Below, in pieces: positions 36,327 through 48,246 of a stretch of 64,000 nt of DNA. How positions within the stretch are numbered: the stretch's first letter is position 1; every line of letters starts with the position of its first letter. The DNA is from Saxidomus purpurata. Lineage: Eukaryota; Mollusca; Bivalvia; Venerida; Veneridae. The notes below the pieces were generated by a model. That model saw only the letters and a program-made list of their open reading frames with translations, ran no database searches and was not told the DNA's origin. The stretch covers positions 49,260,801 through 49,324,800 of the forward strand of contig JAFMSR010000002.1 in assembly GCA_022818135.1 (NCBI GenBank), written 5' to 3'. The position numbers and the translations under genes were made by a program.

Positions 36327-37873
36327 TGTGTCCTGTGATGAGTTATGTGTGCAGGTTGTGTAAATGCACACAGTGATGTTGCAAATCATCCTGCTTGTGT
36401 CAAAATTAAAGTCCCAGGACCACTTTGTATACAGAATAACTTGTAGCTCCTAATTATTACCAAGGAAGATGTCTTACTGACAAAAATTACAAGTGTTTGT
36501 ACGAAAAATCATTTAAGTCTTAAGTACATGCTATACATACAGCACAGCACATATAGAACACAGTTCTATCATTATTCTATAAGTAAATTTATCATCCTGT
36601 ATATAAGTATTTAAAGTGATGCTAGGACTTTAAGGTCACTGTTGCTAAAAATAGAAATGGATTTCCAGTCGACTATGTCACTTAAGTCAGTGTTGTTTGG
36701 GGCCAAGGCCAAGGTAACTCTTGTTGGATATATAAAACAGTACTCTTTGTATTTTTCAAACGTTCACTAAAATAAAGTTTCCAGTCAAATTATTGTGATA
36801 AGGTTGATGAGTATTTCAGTATTCCACACATGTTTCCCTTGAAGCACTCTCGGTACTAGTATAAAGCATGTCTCAGATGCCAATTTTATAATTATCTTAT
36901 TAAGTAAATATATATAATTATATGAATTGCCTTGAGGATGTTGATACTAGAAATTACATCAATAAATGTAAACAGTGTGTTACCTTTCTATTTGTACTTG
37001 CTGTGGTTTTAACTGCGACTCATTGGCATTATCTGAGTACCAACAGAAAGCAGAAAATATTGCAAAATAACATGATATAGAAAAGAAAAAAAATTGCCCA
37101 TAAGCTCCCTTTTTGGCTCCCTTTCTGCTGGATGATGCTTATATAATATTAATGGATGTATGATCAGGTACACATGTTTTATAGAAGTATTGAACATTAA
37201 TTTTATCAGCTATGTTTAGTTTTGCACCTTGTATCAGAGACTTTTGCTGGTCATAAAGCAGACTTGAGAGGAGATAATGCAATATGTCTGAATTACTTTT
37301 ATACCCTAGATTAGGGCTGCTTGCTATAAATCTAATGAGTGCATTCTTGTTTGCGCAGTATTTCAGTTTTTATTTTTGGAAAAAAAACCTAGATGATTAT
37401 GACACAGTATATTTATGATTTTGACTTTGCAGCTGTTTTGATGATTTTTCAGGTTATGAGAGATAAATCCAAGCTTGCATGAGCCTGTAAATAAATTTTT
37501 TGAGAAAAGAAAACTTGGCAATATGTTTTAATATGTGAAAATGCATGAAAGGAGGCATGATTACATAGCATGTAATGCATGAACCTGACTGGGACATGTG
37601 CATCTATTGTCAGTGGTGCATTTCTCAGATAATGCATAATGACTTGCAGATAAAATGAAGTGTAAGCATGTAATTAAATATGAATATATACTTGTTTGTA
37701 ATAATAATTGAGATAAAGAATATGGGTATATTGTTTCTTTTACAGGTACCATCAAAAGAACAATCTGTCTTTATTAATGATCCAACCACATTTAAGTCTT
37801 ACGATCTTTTTGCCCTGAATCATTGGAATTAGTTTCATGAAAATATGTAAAAGAGAAAAAACAAACTTGTTTT

Positions 37874-38782
37874 AGCTCACCTGAACACAGAGTGCTCAAG
37901 GTGAGCTATTGTAATTGCTTGTGTCCGTCGTCTGTCTGTCTGTTGTCTGACTGTTCACACTTACATTGTAAAAGAGGCTATATTTCTCACTAGATTTTCA
38001 TGAAACTTGGTCAGAATGACTGCCTTGATCAAATAAAGGGCAAATGCGAATATGGGTCATCTAGGCTCGAAAACTATGTTATGGGGTAAAATCATAGAAA
38101 AACCTTGTGTTTACAATAGAGGTTGCATTTTTCATTGAATCTTCATGAAACTTGGTCAGTATGATTGCCTTGATGAAATCTAGGTCGAGATCAAATATTG
38201 GTCATCTGGGGTCAAAGACTAGGTCACTCCTTCAAATAATAGAAAAACCTTGTGTATGCAATATAGATTGCATTTTTCATTGGATCTTTATGGAAATTGG
38301 TTAGAATGATTATCTTGATTGAGTTTGAATATGGATATCTGGGGTCTAAAACTAGGTCTTGGGGACAAATCATAGGGAAATCTTGTGTACGCAATATAGA
38401 TTGCATTTTTCATTGGATCTTCATGAAATTTAGGTTGAGTTCAAATATTGGTCATCTGAGGTCAAAAACTAAGTCAACCCATTTAAATCTTGTGTATGCC
38501 ATACAGGTGACATTAACAACCCAATCATCATGAAAATTGGTCAGAATGTTTGTGTGGATCACCTGAGATTAAAAACTAGGTCACCAGGTCAATTCTGAGG
38601 AAAATCTTGTCCATACTCTAGAAGTCACATTTAATAGCCAATCATGTAAATTGGTCAGAAGATTGTCTTAAGGTCTAACAGAATGTTTGTGTGTATGATA
38701 TATAGTTTAGGGTTGAAGTTTGGTAACATATGGTCATAAGTAGGCCTCGGGTGAGCAATATAGGGCCATCTTGGCCCTCTTG
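37874..38782. mobile_element. AGCTCACC-family element, Helentron-like ends
   Basis: The 5' end AGCTCACCTGAACACAGAGT folds back to GGTGAGCT (37900-37907). A GTCC/GTCT-rich stretch follows, then about five diverged ~130-170-bp body copies (CATGAAACTTGGTCAGAATG). The 3' end is GGTGAGCAATATA, the hairpin GGGCCATCTTGGCCC (38763-38777) and TCTTG. Many isolated tails of this family occur in the window. Confidence 0.7.
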
Positions 38783-39128
38783 TTGTATAGTACTCAAGTC
38801 CTCAGGTAAGCGATATTGGACCAGCTTGTTTTTGTATAATACCTGGAATCCTAGGGCTTAGACATTTGATGTGCAGCATTACCCAGTGGTCCTCTGGTGG
38901 TAGAGGTTCACTTATATACACCAAATTTTTATACACAAATTTGTAAAGAAAAAACTTTTAAAACCTTCTGTTTAATTGCTTAGTTTTTTTGTGCGTGTTG
39001 AATTTCTAGCAATCGTGTACATCTGCATTGCACAAAAGTGTCGTCAGTTTCCATGGAGACAGATATATATACCCATCAGGTATGAGAAAGTACATAGTTA
39101 CATTAATTTTATGATGTAATTTTTACAG

Positions 39129-39188
39129 TTGGTGAAATGAGTTATGATGAGGAAAAGGACTCAAGTCTCTCAAGCTTTGACACTATTG
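39129..39188 (+). CDS. SORBS: Small SORBS-gene exon ending in a repeated splice donor (60 nt)
   Basis: The acceptor is tttttacag and the donor is gtaagc. Phase 1-1. It encodes GEMSYDEEKDSSLSSFDTI, an acidic serine-rich segment. The last bases of the exon and the donor form the first copy of a ~23-bp minisatellite that continues into the intron (39189-39480), so donor-like sequences recur downstream. Confidence 0.75.
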
Positions 39189-39480
39189 GTAAGCTCATTT
39201 TGACACTATTAGCAAGATCATTTCATTTCTACACTTTTCGCAAGATCATTTTGGCACTCTTCACAAGCTCATTTTACACTACTGATAAGCTCATTTTGAC
39301 AATGTTGGAAAGCTCATTTTTATATGGTTGGAAAGCTCATTTTTGACACAGTTGATAAGCTCATTTTGACATGGTTGATAACCTCATTTGACATAGATGA
39401 AAGCTCATTTTGACACAATTTGTAAGCTCATTTGAAACTATTGATAAGCTCATTTGGCACTGCTGGTAAGCTCATTTACA
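39189..39480. repeat. ~23-bp minisatellite starting at a splice donor
   Basis: About twelve degenerate copies of GACACTATTGATAAGCTCAT-type units run directly from the donor of exon 39129-39188. Some copies keep GGTAAGCTC or TGTAAGCTC. Confidence 0.8.
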
Positions 39481-39590
39481 CACATTTTATACAACTTAGC
39501 TATAAACTGTTAATTGGGACAGTAGACAACACTATTTATTTTAGTGAAGTGTTTATTTTCTAGGTATGGAATTGTGTGGTTATTTTTCAG

Positions 39591-39653
39591 ATACCTCTTT
39601 AGAGCAGAAGAGAAATGGCACTGTGTCTGCAGTAAAGACAAGTCCAAAACCAG
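39591..39653 (+). CDS. SORBS: Small SORBS-gene exon (63 nt)
   Basis: The acceptor is ttatttttcag and the donor is gtaaga, both strong. Phase 1-1. It encodes DTSLEQKRNGTVSAVKTSPKPG. The TSPKP ending resembles the SPKP motifs of the giant exon at 25,989. No domain is seen. It is probably a cassette exon. Confidence 0.78.
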
Positions 39654-39900
39654 GTAAGAACTTTTTTGTCATCGGATTGCTAGCAATTGCTGTGCATGAT
39701 ATGTCTTTGGATCTCCCCCGTCAAATGAACGTTATACATGCTCGGTGGAGTTTCCTTAAATTTTAGAAGTTTGGATTGACTGCATAAAACTGCAACTGTT
39801 ACTAGAAATAGGTAAAAATCTTAAAATAGCTTGTTCTTGTCAACCAATGTATGAAATGTTGCCAACTTTTCTGTGGAGCACCCTTGCATTGACACTTTTT

Positions 39901-40500
39901 AGCTCACCTGAACATGAAGAGCTCAGCAATTGCTTTAAATGGCATATCCTCTGAAAGCACATATCCATTCCAATAAGACTTCTCTGGTATAATCCTGACC
40001 TTGCATAATCCTCTACCAGAACTGCTCAAACCACTCAGGTCCACTGCACAAATAGCCGCCAGATATACCGGTAAAAAAGAAAAATGACGTCTTCTTAATC
40101 GCTTGGCCAATTTAAACCAGACTTCACATAATTGTTCTTTTGATTGTTCTCTAATAAAATTGCTCAAATGGATTCACTCCCCAGCACAAAATTGCCGCCC
40201 GAGTTAATAATGGAAAAACCTTTAAATAACATCTTATCCTGAACAACTTGGCCAATTTCAACCAAATTTCACAGGATTGTTGTTTAGATGGTCCTCTACA
40301 GAAACTGGTCCGCTCAGCTGCACAAAATTACCACCAAAGCTATCCTCCACCAAAATTGTGTACTGATTTTCTCAAGGTGACTAAGTACTGGGCATTAGAA
40401 TGAACTCTGTCTCTCAAAATATGACATGTTAGTGAGGTTGTTGGTGTCCAGGTGCTGCAATGGAACTCTTGTGAGCAATAAAGGACATTCCTGGCCTTCT
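39901..40500. mobile_element. AGCTCACC-family element, decayed
   Basis: Begins AGCTCACCTGAACATGAAGA and ends near GTGAGCAATAAAGGACATTC plus a degraded hairpin (CCTGGCC). The body holds about three diverged copies of a segment with TTGGCCAATTTxAACCA. Confidence 0.5.
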
Positions 40501-41387
40501 GGTATCAAATTAGCATTGTCACTGCTATATGAACAGGAAAATTGCAACAAAGTACAGAGCACTAAGGATTTTAACCAGGCAAGTTTAGCTAGAATCTACA
40601 TATGAATGCCTGATGCTATGTTTTTTTCCATCCAAATTTAGGAATCAGTATATCTTCATAAGTTTGTGCTACATTGTACCAGTTGTAGTACTCTAACCCA
40701 GTGTGGTTATAAACTCAATCTCCTTACACACTAATTGATTATTCAGTAACCTCCAGTGACAACTTTAATGTAATGAAAGTTCAGTTATTAAGACAACTCA
40801 TACAAAGACCCCCCTCCATATTAAGATAAATTTTTTTGGATCCAATTGATTATTTCATTGTAAGAATTCTTCATAATAAGACCAATGCCATAATAATGCC
40901 AGTCTATACTGGTCCCATGGGCGGCTGGTTCTAGTTGAAATGTTTCGCTGGTATTAAAGAAATTTATATCTGTGGAGTTCTGAGGTGGATCTTAACTGAT
41001 ATAATTATTATGTGGAAAAATTGTGCTGCTCTAAATTTGCAAAACATTGACAAAGGATTGGCCTTATAGTTGCCTATGTGGAACTTAAAACTGATAGGTT
41101 TAGGAGAATTATAGGGAAAGTTGTAGACAGAAGACTAAATGTTTTCACATATTGACTTCCAGCAGCGGATAGTGTTCGTACTGTACAAGGAAAGTATTGA
41201 TCTGATACTGTATCATAGTTTTGTGCTTTAACTATTTACCAAAACTATTGGGAGAACATTATATCTGCTACCATTCTGTCAACATCCTGTAAGTACATGT
41301 AAATATTGAAGTGTTCTGTGTAACATATTACACTCTTTGTGGTACTTGGTGCTCGTACATGTTTTATTATCCCCTTCATGTTTTTAG

Positions 41388-42290
41388 CTCGACTTTTCTA
41401 TGAAAAGGGGAGCTATCCTACTCGCCCCGGCGTCGGCGTCAGCGTCGGTGTCGGCGTCGGCGTCGGCGTTGGCGTCACACCTTGGTTAAGTTTTCGTACC
41501 ACCCCACTTAATTTCAAAAGTATAAGAGGTATGGCTTTGAAACTTTCCATACTTGTTTACCATCATAACCTCCATCTACAGACAAGAGTACTAACTCTGT
41601 CAAGGTTTTTGACAGAATTATGGCCCTTTTTTTACTTAGAAAGTGTATTGAGCTTGGTTAATTTTTTCGTACCACCTCACTTTTATTTCAAAACCATTGG
41701 AGGTATTGCTTTGAAACTAACCATACTTGTTTACCATCACGACCTTCATCAACAGACAAGAGGACATAACTCTGTCAAGGTTTTTGACAGAATTATGCCC
41801 CTTTTTGACTTAGAAAATACATTGAATATGGGTAAAATCCACTTATTACCTTAACCCTTTGAGATATTGCTTTGAAACTTTTAATGCTATTTCACATCAT
41901 TACCCCCATCTGTACGCAAGAGAAGGTAACTCTGTCAGGGATTTGTTTTAAAAATTAAGGCCTTTTATCGACTTAGAATCTTGGTTATGTTTTTCGTACT
42001 AGTCCACTTTTTGACTGAACTGTTTGAGATATTAATTTGAAAGTTGGAATACTTGTTTACCATCATGATTCCCAAACATGGGCAGGAGAATGTAATTCTG
42101 TCAAGGATTTTTTTGATTATGGCCCTTTTTGACTTAGAAACTCAGTTAAAATTTTCTTTCTTGTCCACTTGTTAACTTAACCATTTGAGATATTACTTTG
42201 AAGTTGGGTCTTACATACCATCGTAAGACCTATCTGTAAGCAAAAGAAGATAACTCTTCTTGATTTGTACTTATAAATTCCTAGTTAAAG
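41388..42290. mobile_element. AGCTCGAC-family element with ~155-175-bp tandem core
   Basis: The 5' foldback is AGCTCGACTTTTC...GGGGAGCT, followed by a GGCGTC/GGTGTC microsatellite (41427-41475). Five core copies start near 41484, 41655, 41830, 41983 and 42144, with TTTGAAACT and ATTATGGCCC blocks. The 171-codon frame in it is spurious. Confidence 0.65.
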
Positions 42291-43338
42291 TCTTGTGTGC
42301 CCTTAACTGTCAAAGTTTTGTTTTATTGGCAAGCACTAAAAAAGTGACCCTACTGTCAGGTTTGTTAGTTTATATGAGCCGCAAAAGACTAAAGTGTGCT
42401 TGGTGATATGTTGTAAGTTTTCTTGTCAGCAATTCACTAATATTGATATATCAGTTGTTTGGGGTTGGAGTTGGTTATTTACAAATATCATTATGTCAGA
42501 GTGTAACAATGACATTGGCAGGACTGACTGTGATCATGTGACCTTTGTTTACATAATATAGTAAAATGGTATTTTGATGTTTTTCAACTTTTTCTTGCAA
42601 TATTTAACACTATAATGTACTGACCATGTATACAGCAGCAATATTTGAGATTCAGCCAAATATATTAAAACAATGTGGCTACTGTATTGCAGAGATTTTT
42701 TGCTTGGTAATATATCAGATGAAACTCTGCAGTCTACAATAGTGTCACATTGCATTATGTATTGTAGAATAATACAATATAATGAAATACAGTAAGCAGT
42801 AGTAAAAGAACACCAAAAGCCATTTAGTGTACATTGTACATGCATACAAGGTCACAAGATCACCTGACATGTTAATGAAAAAACACAATACAAGGAGAAT
42901 ACAATTAAATTATGCAAGAAGAGATTATTTTTATGCATCACATAAGTTCTGTTTTGAAGATTTTAATAGTCACTTTGGCCAAATGCTCAAAGTGAGCTAT
43001 TAGGATCAATGAATGTCCAGTGTCTATCTGGTATATGTTCATATTTTCCATGTTTATTTTTCAACACCCACATTTCTAAAGCAGTCTTAATCAAACTTTC
43101 ACACTTTGTATATGGCCACTAGATTTTATATGAGTTCTGTAATGGGCTTAATCAGACTGGCAGTTTGGGTCTGGCATCTTAGAACTTGTTTACACTGTGC
43201 ACGCCACAATTTTGGCAATCATATCCAAACCTTTGTGGAATACGTATGACTTCATGATCGTTTTGGTTATATGCCCATTCAAACCAGATATTTGGCCATG
43301 CTGGAGGAAATTCAGCTACCGTATATTTAAGCTTGTTA

Positions 43339-43534
43339 TCCGTCGCCGCAAAGCAGGACGGGGATATAGGAATGGTCTCCATCTGTCCGTAACATTTTCT
43401 GTCTGCTCCATATTTCCCAAACCCCTTGAAAAATATTCTGCTTGGTTAAAGTCCCAGGATCACTTTGAATTTACTGATATAGACATACCTTCATGTAGTG
43501 GTGGATATAGCTGTCTGTCAGACAGCCCTGTTTT
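43339..43534. mobile_element. Short Helentron-like element with perfect 3' hairpin
   Basis: The 5' side has CGCCGCAAAGCAGGACGGGG and ATATAGGAATGG, then CTGTCCGT. The 3' side is GTGGATATA, the perfect palindromic hairpin GCTGTCTGTCAGACAGC (43510-43526) and CCTGTTTT. Confidence 0.5.
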
Positions 43535-43728
43535 ACACTCAGGGAGTCATACCATGTGAGCAATTATAATCAAATCCTTACGGAATGTGTATGACAGCAA
43601 GATCACCATTAGGCTCAATCAAGCAATTTAACTATGAAGTGCAAAGACATGCTTGTCGGTTGCTTGCTTTGTTTTCAGATGCAAAAGTGAGGGATACATT
43701 GTGATTATGATTCTCTTGTATTTTATAG

Positions 43729-43925
43729 TAATTTGGAAGCCTGGTGTGCAACACTCTCCATCTACTCCAGCTTCAGTTGAGAAATCCCGTTGGGAGGAGA
43801 CAGACTCCTCCCCTAAAGAAGTTAACAACAAGTTGAACACAGGAGGCCCTTCAAGCTCAGCCCCTAAAGGATACAGGTCTGTTAAGGCAGACTTTTCAAA
43901 AAGAGCTCCTAGCAATAGATCTGCA
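43729..43925 (+). CDS. SORBS: SORBS-gene exon with SoHo-like GYRSVK motif (197 nt)
   Basis: The acceptor is gtattttatag and the donor is gtaagt, directly after GCA. Phase 1 in, phase 0 out. It encodes VIWKPGVQHSPSTPASVEK, then an acidic stretch with SSPKE, then SAPKGYRSVKADFSKRAPSNRSA. The basic G-Y-R-x-V-K patch resembles the sorbin-homology region. The phase-0 end is matched exactly by the next exon at 44801, so the two are spliced together or skipped together. Confidence 0.85.
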
Positions 43926-44800
43926 GTAAGTACCTACATGCACTAATCAATATTTATACCCCACAAAGTTTGTAGGCATATTTAGTCAGCTTATCGATCT
44001 GTTGGTCAGTCTGTTGGTCAGTCTGTTGGTTTTGTGTCTGCACTATATCTCATAAACCCCTTGAAGAGTATTCAAGAAAGTTGGGTCAAATGTTCATTTC
44101 ATCAAGACGACATGCAGAACCCATGTTCTAACCCTGTCACCTCAAGGTCACAGAGGTCATTGGTTTTGGGGCCTCACCGTATCTATGGAACCCCATGAGG
44201 GATTTTCATGAAACTTGGGTCAAATGTTCATTTCATCAAGACGACATGCAGAACTCGTGTTCAAACCTAGCATGGCCAAGGTCAAGGTCACAATTAGGGG
44301 TTGTTTGTTTTATTTGTGTCTGCCCCTATATCCAGTAAACTTCAATGATTTTCATAAAGCTACATCTCATCAAATCGATTTGTAGAACCCATGTTTCAAC
44401 CTTGTATGTTCATTTTTCATGACCTGCAGAACCCATGTTCCAACCCTGTAACCTCAAGGGCAAGGCCACAATTTGTGGTCATTGGTTTTTTGTGTCCGCT
44501 CCAGACATGCTAAACAGACAGATGATGTTTTGTTGATGTGTAACTATAAATTAATAGTGTATTATACCTAAATATTTGATTATATTAATTCACTTAAGGG
44601 CTGAAACAATTTATCGGATCCCTGAAACTGGTTTCAGATTATGAAACTGATTATCATTTTGAATTTGTCATGCAGTGATCACCCTACACTGTACATACAA
44701 CATCATGTATTTTCACAGCTGTTTATGTCGATTGTGATGTAAATGTAGAATTTTTCAAATTAATGTATGATATTTAATTGTGTGTATTATGCTACATTAG
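43926..44800. other. Intron with tandem repeat
   Basis: 43950-44510 begins TATACCCCACAAAGTTTGTA and carries about three diverged ~170-bp tandem copies with TTCATTTCATCAAGACGACA and GCAGAACCCATGTT blocks. It is likely a decayed pearl/Helentron-like element. The rest is featureless. Confidence 0.5.
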
Positions 44801-45170
44801 ATAACTGCTCCAGAGTGGTATAACAAGCCAGCTACCAAGACTGAGGAGACGTCTGTTTGGAAGTCCACACCTACATTAGTATCCACTGCCACAGAATCTC
44901 TACCCACAAGTGCTTTCTCATATGAGCAACCATCACCCACACGTCAGCCAGATAGCCAAGTGCCCAGACATAGAACAGAGGATAAAACAGACTCAATAGT
45001 TCACACATCATTGTTACATCAAGCAGACAATAGCATATCATCACCACCTCCACCCGTTCAGAATGGATTAGATCACCATGTATCAACAAGCATGTTACAT
45101 CTAAAGGATGAACCAAGCAAACTTCCTCCATCACAGAGTCCATATATCACGCTTCTTCAGAAAAACAGAG
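44801..45170 (+). CDS. SORBS: SORBS-gene exon, disordered proline/serine-rich (370 nt)
   Basis: The acceptor is gctacattag and the donor is gtttgt. Phase 0 in, phase 1 out. It encodes ITAPEWYNKPATKTEETS at the start, then a serine/threonine/proline-rich stretch with SISSPPPPVQNG, ending PYITLLQKNRG. APEWYNK directly after the GYRSVK exon recalls the sorbin-homology region, where a W-Y pair follows a basic patch. PPPP with basic flanks is a possible SH3 or EVH1 ligand. Confidence 0.85.
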
Positions 45171-47123
45171 GTTTGTGACATATATTCAAAGATAAAATTA
45201 TTATTAACCTAATTTAAACATATGAAATGTACTGGCAAGAAGGTAGTCTTTGGACGTAAATCACGTAAAATTGATTTTGAAATCTTTAAAACATATGCAG
45301 AGCGACATTAATTACTGCTTGTACATTCTTTTGGCTCAGCTTCTGTTATATGGCAGGGGTCTTCCACAGAAATGATGTCACCTTCACCAATGACTAGGGA
45401 TGCTCAAAAAGGGTTTGTTAAACTTGAAATTTTAACACACTTTTAAGTAATTCCAAGATTCTTGTTTTTCATGGGAATGCAAATGTACATGTTTTAGTTG
45501 GAAATATTGTGTGTCATTTGTGACCATTTATACAGGTATAAATGTATTTGTAACCATCAAATGAATACACTAGATCAATAAAATTACATCAGGTTGTCAT
45601 AGGTTTTTGCAAATATCTTGTAAAAGTGTACATATTTTCCACAAGCATTCAAAATATAAATTGTGAAGCCTTCTCAAGGATTGTATATGCACATGAGAAT
45701 TAGAAACAGAAACCTCATCAAGGAAAATGTGAATAAATAACTATGTGGCAGGATTTCTGTAGTTATTACATGCATTCAATATGATAAAATGGAAACAAAA
45801 CTATAAAATTGTTGAAGAGGAGTTATTTTACATGAGGTACACAAATCTATATTCAAATCACAAAATTGCAGAGTTTTTGGAGGATGTTAGGTTATTACTG
45901 TTGTCATGGGACTGCTTTCTTGCCAGTAGAGAAAAGATTGCTGAAGTAATAATATGGTAAATTTATAGGTTTTACACATTTCAGAATAGCTTCTTCCTCA
46001 GTTTAGCTCTACTGTATAAAGTCCAGCAGAGCTTATGTCATGATGGTTTGTCCGTCATGACCGTAAACTTGTAGTCCTTCATATCACTCGTATAGGTCAC
46101 AATTTTCATGAAACTTACTCTGAAGGTTGTCTGCAACCTGAAGATGGTCAGTAATGCTTTTTGGGTCATTGGGCTAAAAGGTCAATGTCAAGTGACCAGA
46201 ACTTTGAAAATTGTTTCTGCTCAATATCTTGAGATCTATATCCCCCACAGTCTTCAAACTTGATAGGATGATTGGTCTTACTGGGTAGACCCTACTGTTA
46301 TTAACAAGTCATTGTATTCTGAGTGTAGTTTGAACAACAGTGAACATCTGTATGGCCAAAAATTAGTGAACACTGCGTCTGAATGACCATACAATAAATG
46401 AAAGTAACGGAACATCAGTATCCTATAAACACATTCCTAGTTTAAAGTAATACTTGCTGAGCCAGTCATACTAAGGGAATATAGGGTGGTTTTTGTGTCA
46501 CCCTTTCGGAGAAAAGGCTATACATAGGGATCGCTTTGTCTGTTGGTCCGTCACAAAAACTTAACAATGGCTATAACTTTGCCATTTCTTAAGATTTCTT
46601 CATCAAACTTTAAAAGTGCATTGCTTATGACAAAAGGGTCATGATTCAGCCAAATTATTGTAGTTCAAGGTCATATTTGACAGAGTTATGCCCCTTTTTG
46701 TACTTAGATTTTGTCACGAAATTATTGGTTATTCTGACAAAATGTTACAGGGCAACACAAGTGTTCTACTGAACACCCATCTAGTTTTGTGAAGGACGTC
46801 TGTCAGCCTGTACATCATTAACATTATGTATCTTTGGTCAGCTCAAAGCTTGGAGGATTTTGCAGTAACTGCACAAAATTTAATAATCATCATATTAATA
46901 TTGTTTTTTTTGTGGGAAAAAAACAGCACTCTAGTGTTCTGCATGATGTTGACTAGTTTAGTGTGTTCATTGAAGTTATTAACTTGTATGTTATTTTATT
47001 TGCATTGATGTGTGTAATTTTAAGTACATGTACAGTATTACTTTTTACTGAAATTTGACAAAAGAAGATTTAATATGCAAAATAAGAAAGCAAAGATCAT
47101 TTAAATAAAAGGCCAAATTTTAG
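45171..47123. other. Intron with a Helentron-like copy
   Basis: 46020-46330 is a decayed GGTCA-rich repeat and 46493-46784 a Helentron-like element. I see nothing else; small frames here are chance. Confidence 0.5.
46493..46784. mobile_element. Short Helentron-like non-autonomous element, copy 2
   Basis: Same family as 24036-24331. The 5' end is TTGTGTCACCC, the inverted GGGCAACACAA ends at 46760, the hairpin GTGTTCTACTGAACAC is at 46761-46776, and CTAG is at 46781-46784 followed by TTTT. The cleanest 3' end in the window. Confidence 0.78.
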
Positions 47124-47195
47124 ATGACGAAGAAGTGCTCTTTTATACTGGTGGTCCAAATGAGAGCAACGGTCAGCCCTATCCACCAAGTCAAG
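47124..47195 (+). CDS. SORBS: Small SORBS-gene exon (72 nt)
   Basis: The acceptor is caaattttag and the donor is gtaagg. Phase 1-1. It encodes DDEEVLFYTGGPNESNGQPY then PPSQG, an acidic head and a glycine/proline tail. LFYTGGP is the most hydrophobic patch in the region and may be a short linear motif. Function unknown. Confidence 0.75.
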
Positions 47196-48246
47196 GTAAG
47201 GTATGCAGAAACGCTAGACAAGCATAATCGGTAGAAATACTGTGCATAAATATTTGTCGTCTAAAATCTGGGTTTTAGTTTAGCATTTGCTTACTATTAG
47301 TTAGATGTGTATTTAACAAGTTATGTCTTGATCAGTAGGCTTCCCAGCACTTGCACTGATGTCTTTATTCATTTTGTTGACCACTTTTGTCTCAGAGATC
47401 AAGTTCATGACTTTTAATGACAGGAGTTGATCAAACCAGGCCAGAATTATCTATGTGCATAATATCTCAGCCAAGCTGGATAATCAACCAGATCTACTTC
47501 CCTTACATTGTTGAAATTTGATGAAAATAGTTCTGTCTTCTCTCTGATTGTGATACATAATGTAGTTCTTATTATATCCATACCAAACATGATCAATGTT
47601 TAACCAGTCTGATCAACCCAAGCACTCTGGAGTTACTTCCCTTAAATTGCCAATAAGACACAATCATACACTCGTCACAAAACCTAGGAAATGAAGTGTC
47701 AGATCACCTGAGGCACTCTCAACTATTTTTCAAAATAATGTATACAAACTGTTACATACTATAGTTTGTAAAAACACATAAAACTTATTTTGGAGCACTT
47801 TGCCATTTAAACTGAATGATTACATAATTTTATGTTGTAAACTTTAGAATAAAGATTATGATACTTCCTGACACTTATCCAAGATATTTCAAGTTACTGA
47901 TATTGATTTGTCATAAAAATGGCTGATGAGGCAATTTGTATTGTTTGTTACAGATATCAGTTGTCAAATTCCCTTGAGTTACCAGTCACCATGTCATAGA
48001 ATGAAGAATAAGCATGATAGTAGCTCATGATATTTAAATTGACTTTGTTTAAATATGACAGCATAGTAGAGATGAAGGTAGAGATGAAGGTATCCATGGC
48101 TCTCTTTGTTACTAATTCTATTACTTTAAATAAAAGTAGAATGTTTGTTTAATGGCATGGTCATTAATTGTGTTGCCCAAGGTTAATGTCTTCAACTAGC
48201 CATGTTAATTCAACCCTTGCCCATGTACTCCTGACCGTTTCTGTTT

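Larger units (their letters stand above)
29180..39128. other. 9.9-kb intron with two TA-flanked TIR elements
   Basis: 29293-30464 is a decayed repeat of AGCTCATCTGAGCC type with an AGCTCACC-like tail. 33600-34150 holds two decayed tandem copies of a GGTCAAAGGTCA repeat. TIR elements are at 34263-35202 and 35927-36326. 37874-38782 is an AGCTCACC element. No supported exon. Confidence 0.5.
39654..43728. other. Intron with AGCTCACC, AGCTCGAC and GGGGATATAG elements
   Basis: 39901-40500 is an AGCTCACC-family element with a decayed tail. 41388-42290 is an AGCTCGAC tandem-core element, 42960-43150 a decayed repeat and 43339-43534 a short Helentron-like element. The frames at 41339-41854 and 43197-43559 cross these repeats and are not genes. 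Confidence 0.5.

Noticed and set aside
37754..37852. Terminal exon after a strong acceptor, encoding VPSKEQSVFIND and more to a stop
   Set aside because: Open only in phase 0, whereas upstream exons deliver phase 1, which gives an early stop; no second line of support.
41339..41854. 171-codon + frame with a valine/glycine run
   Set aside because: Crosses a GGCGTC microsatellite and tandem core copies of an AGCTCGAC element.
43197..43559. 120-codon + frame
   Set aside because: Spans a short Helentron-like repeat and ends in its 3' hairpin; no protein similarity recognised.
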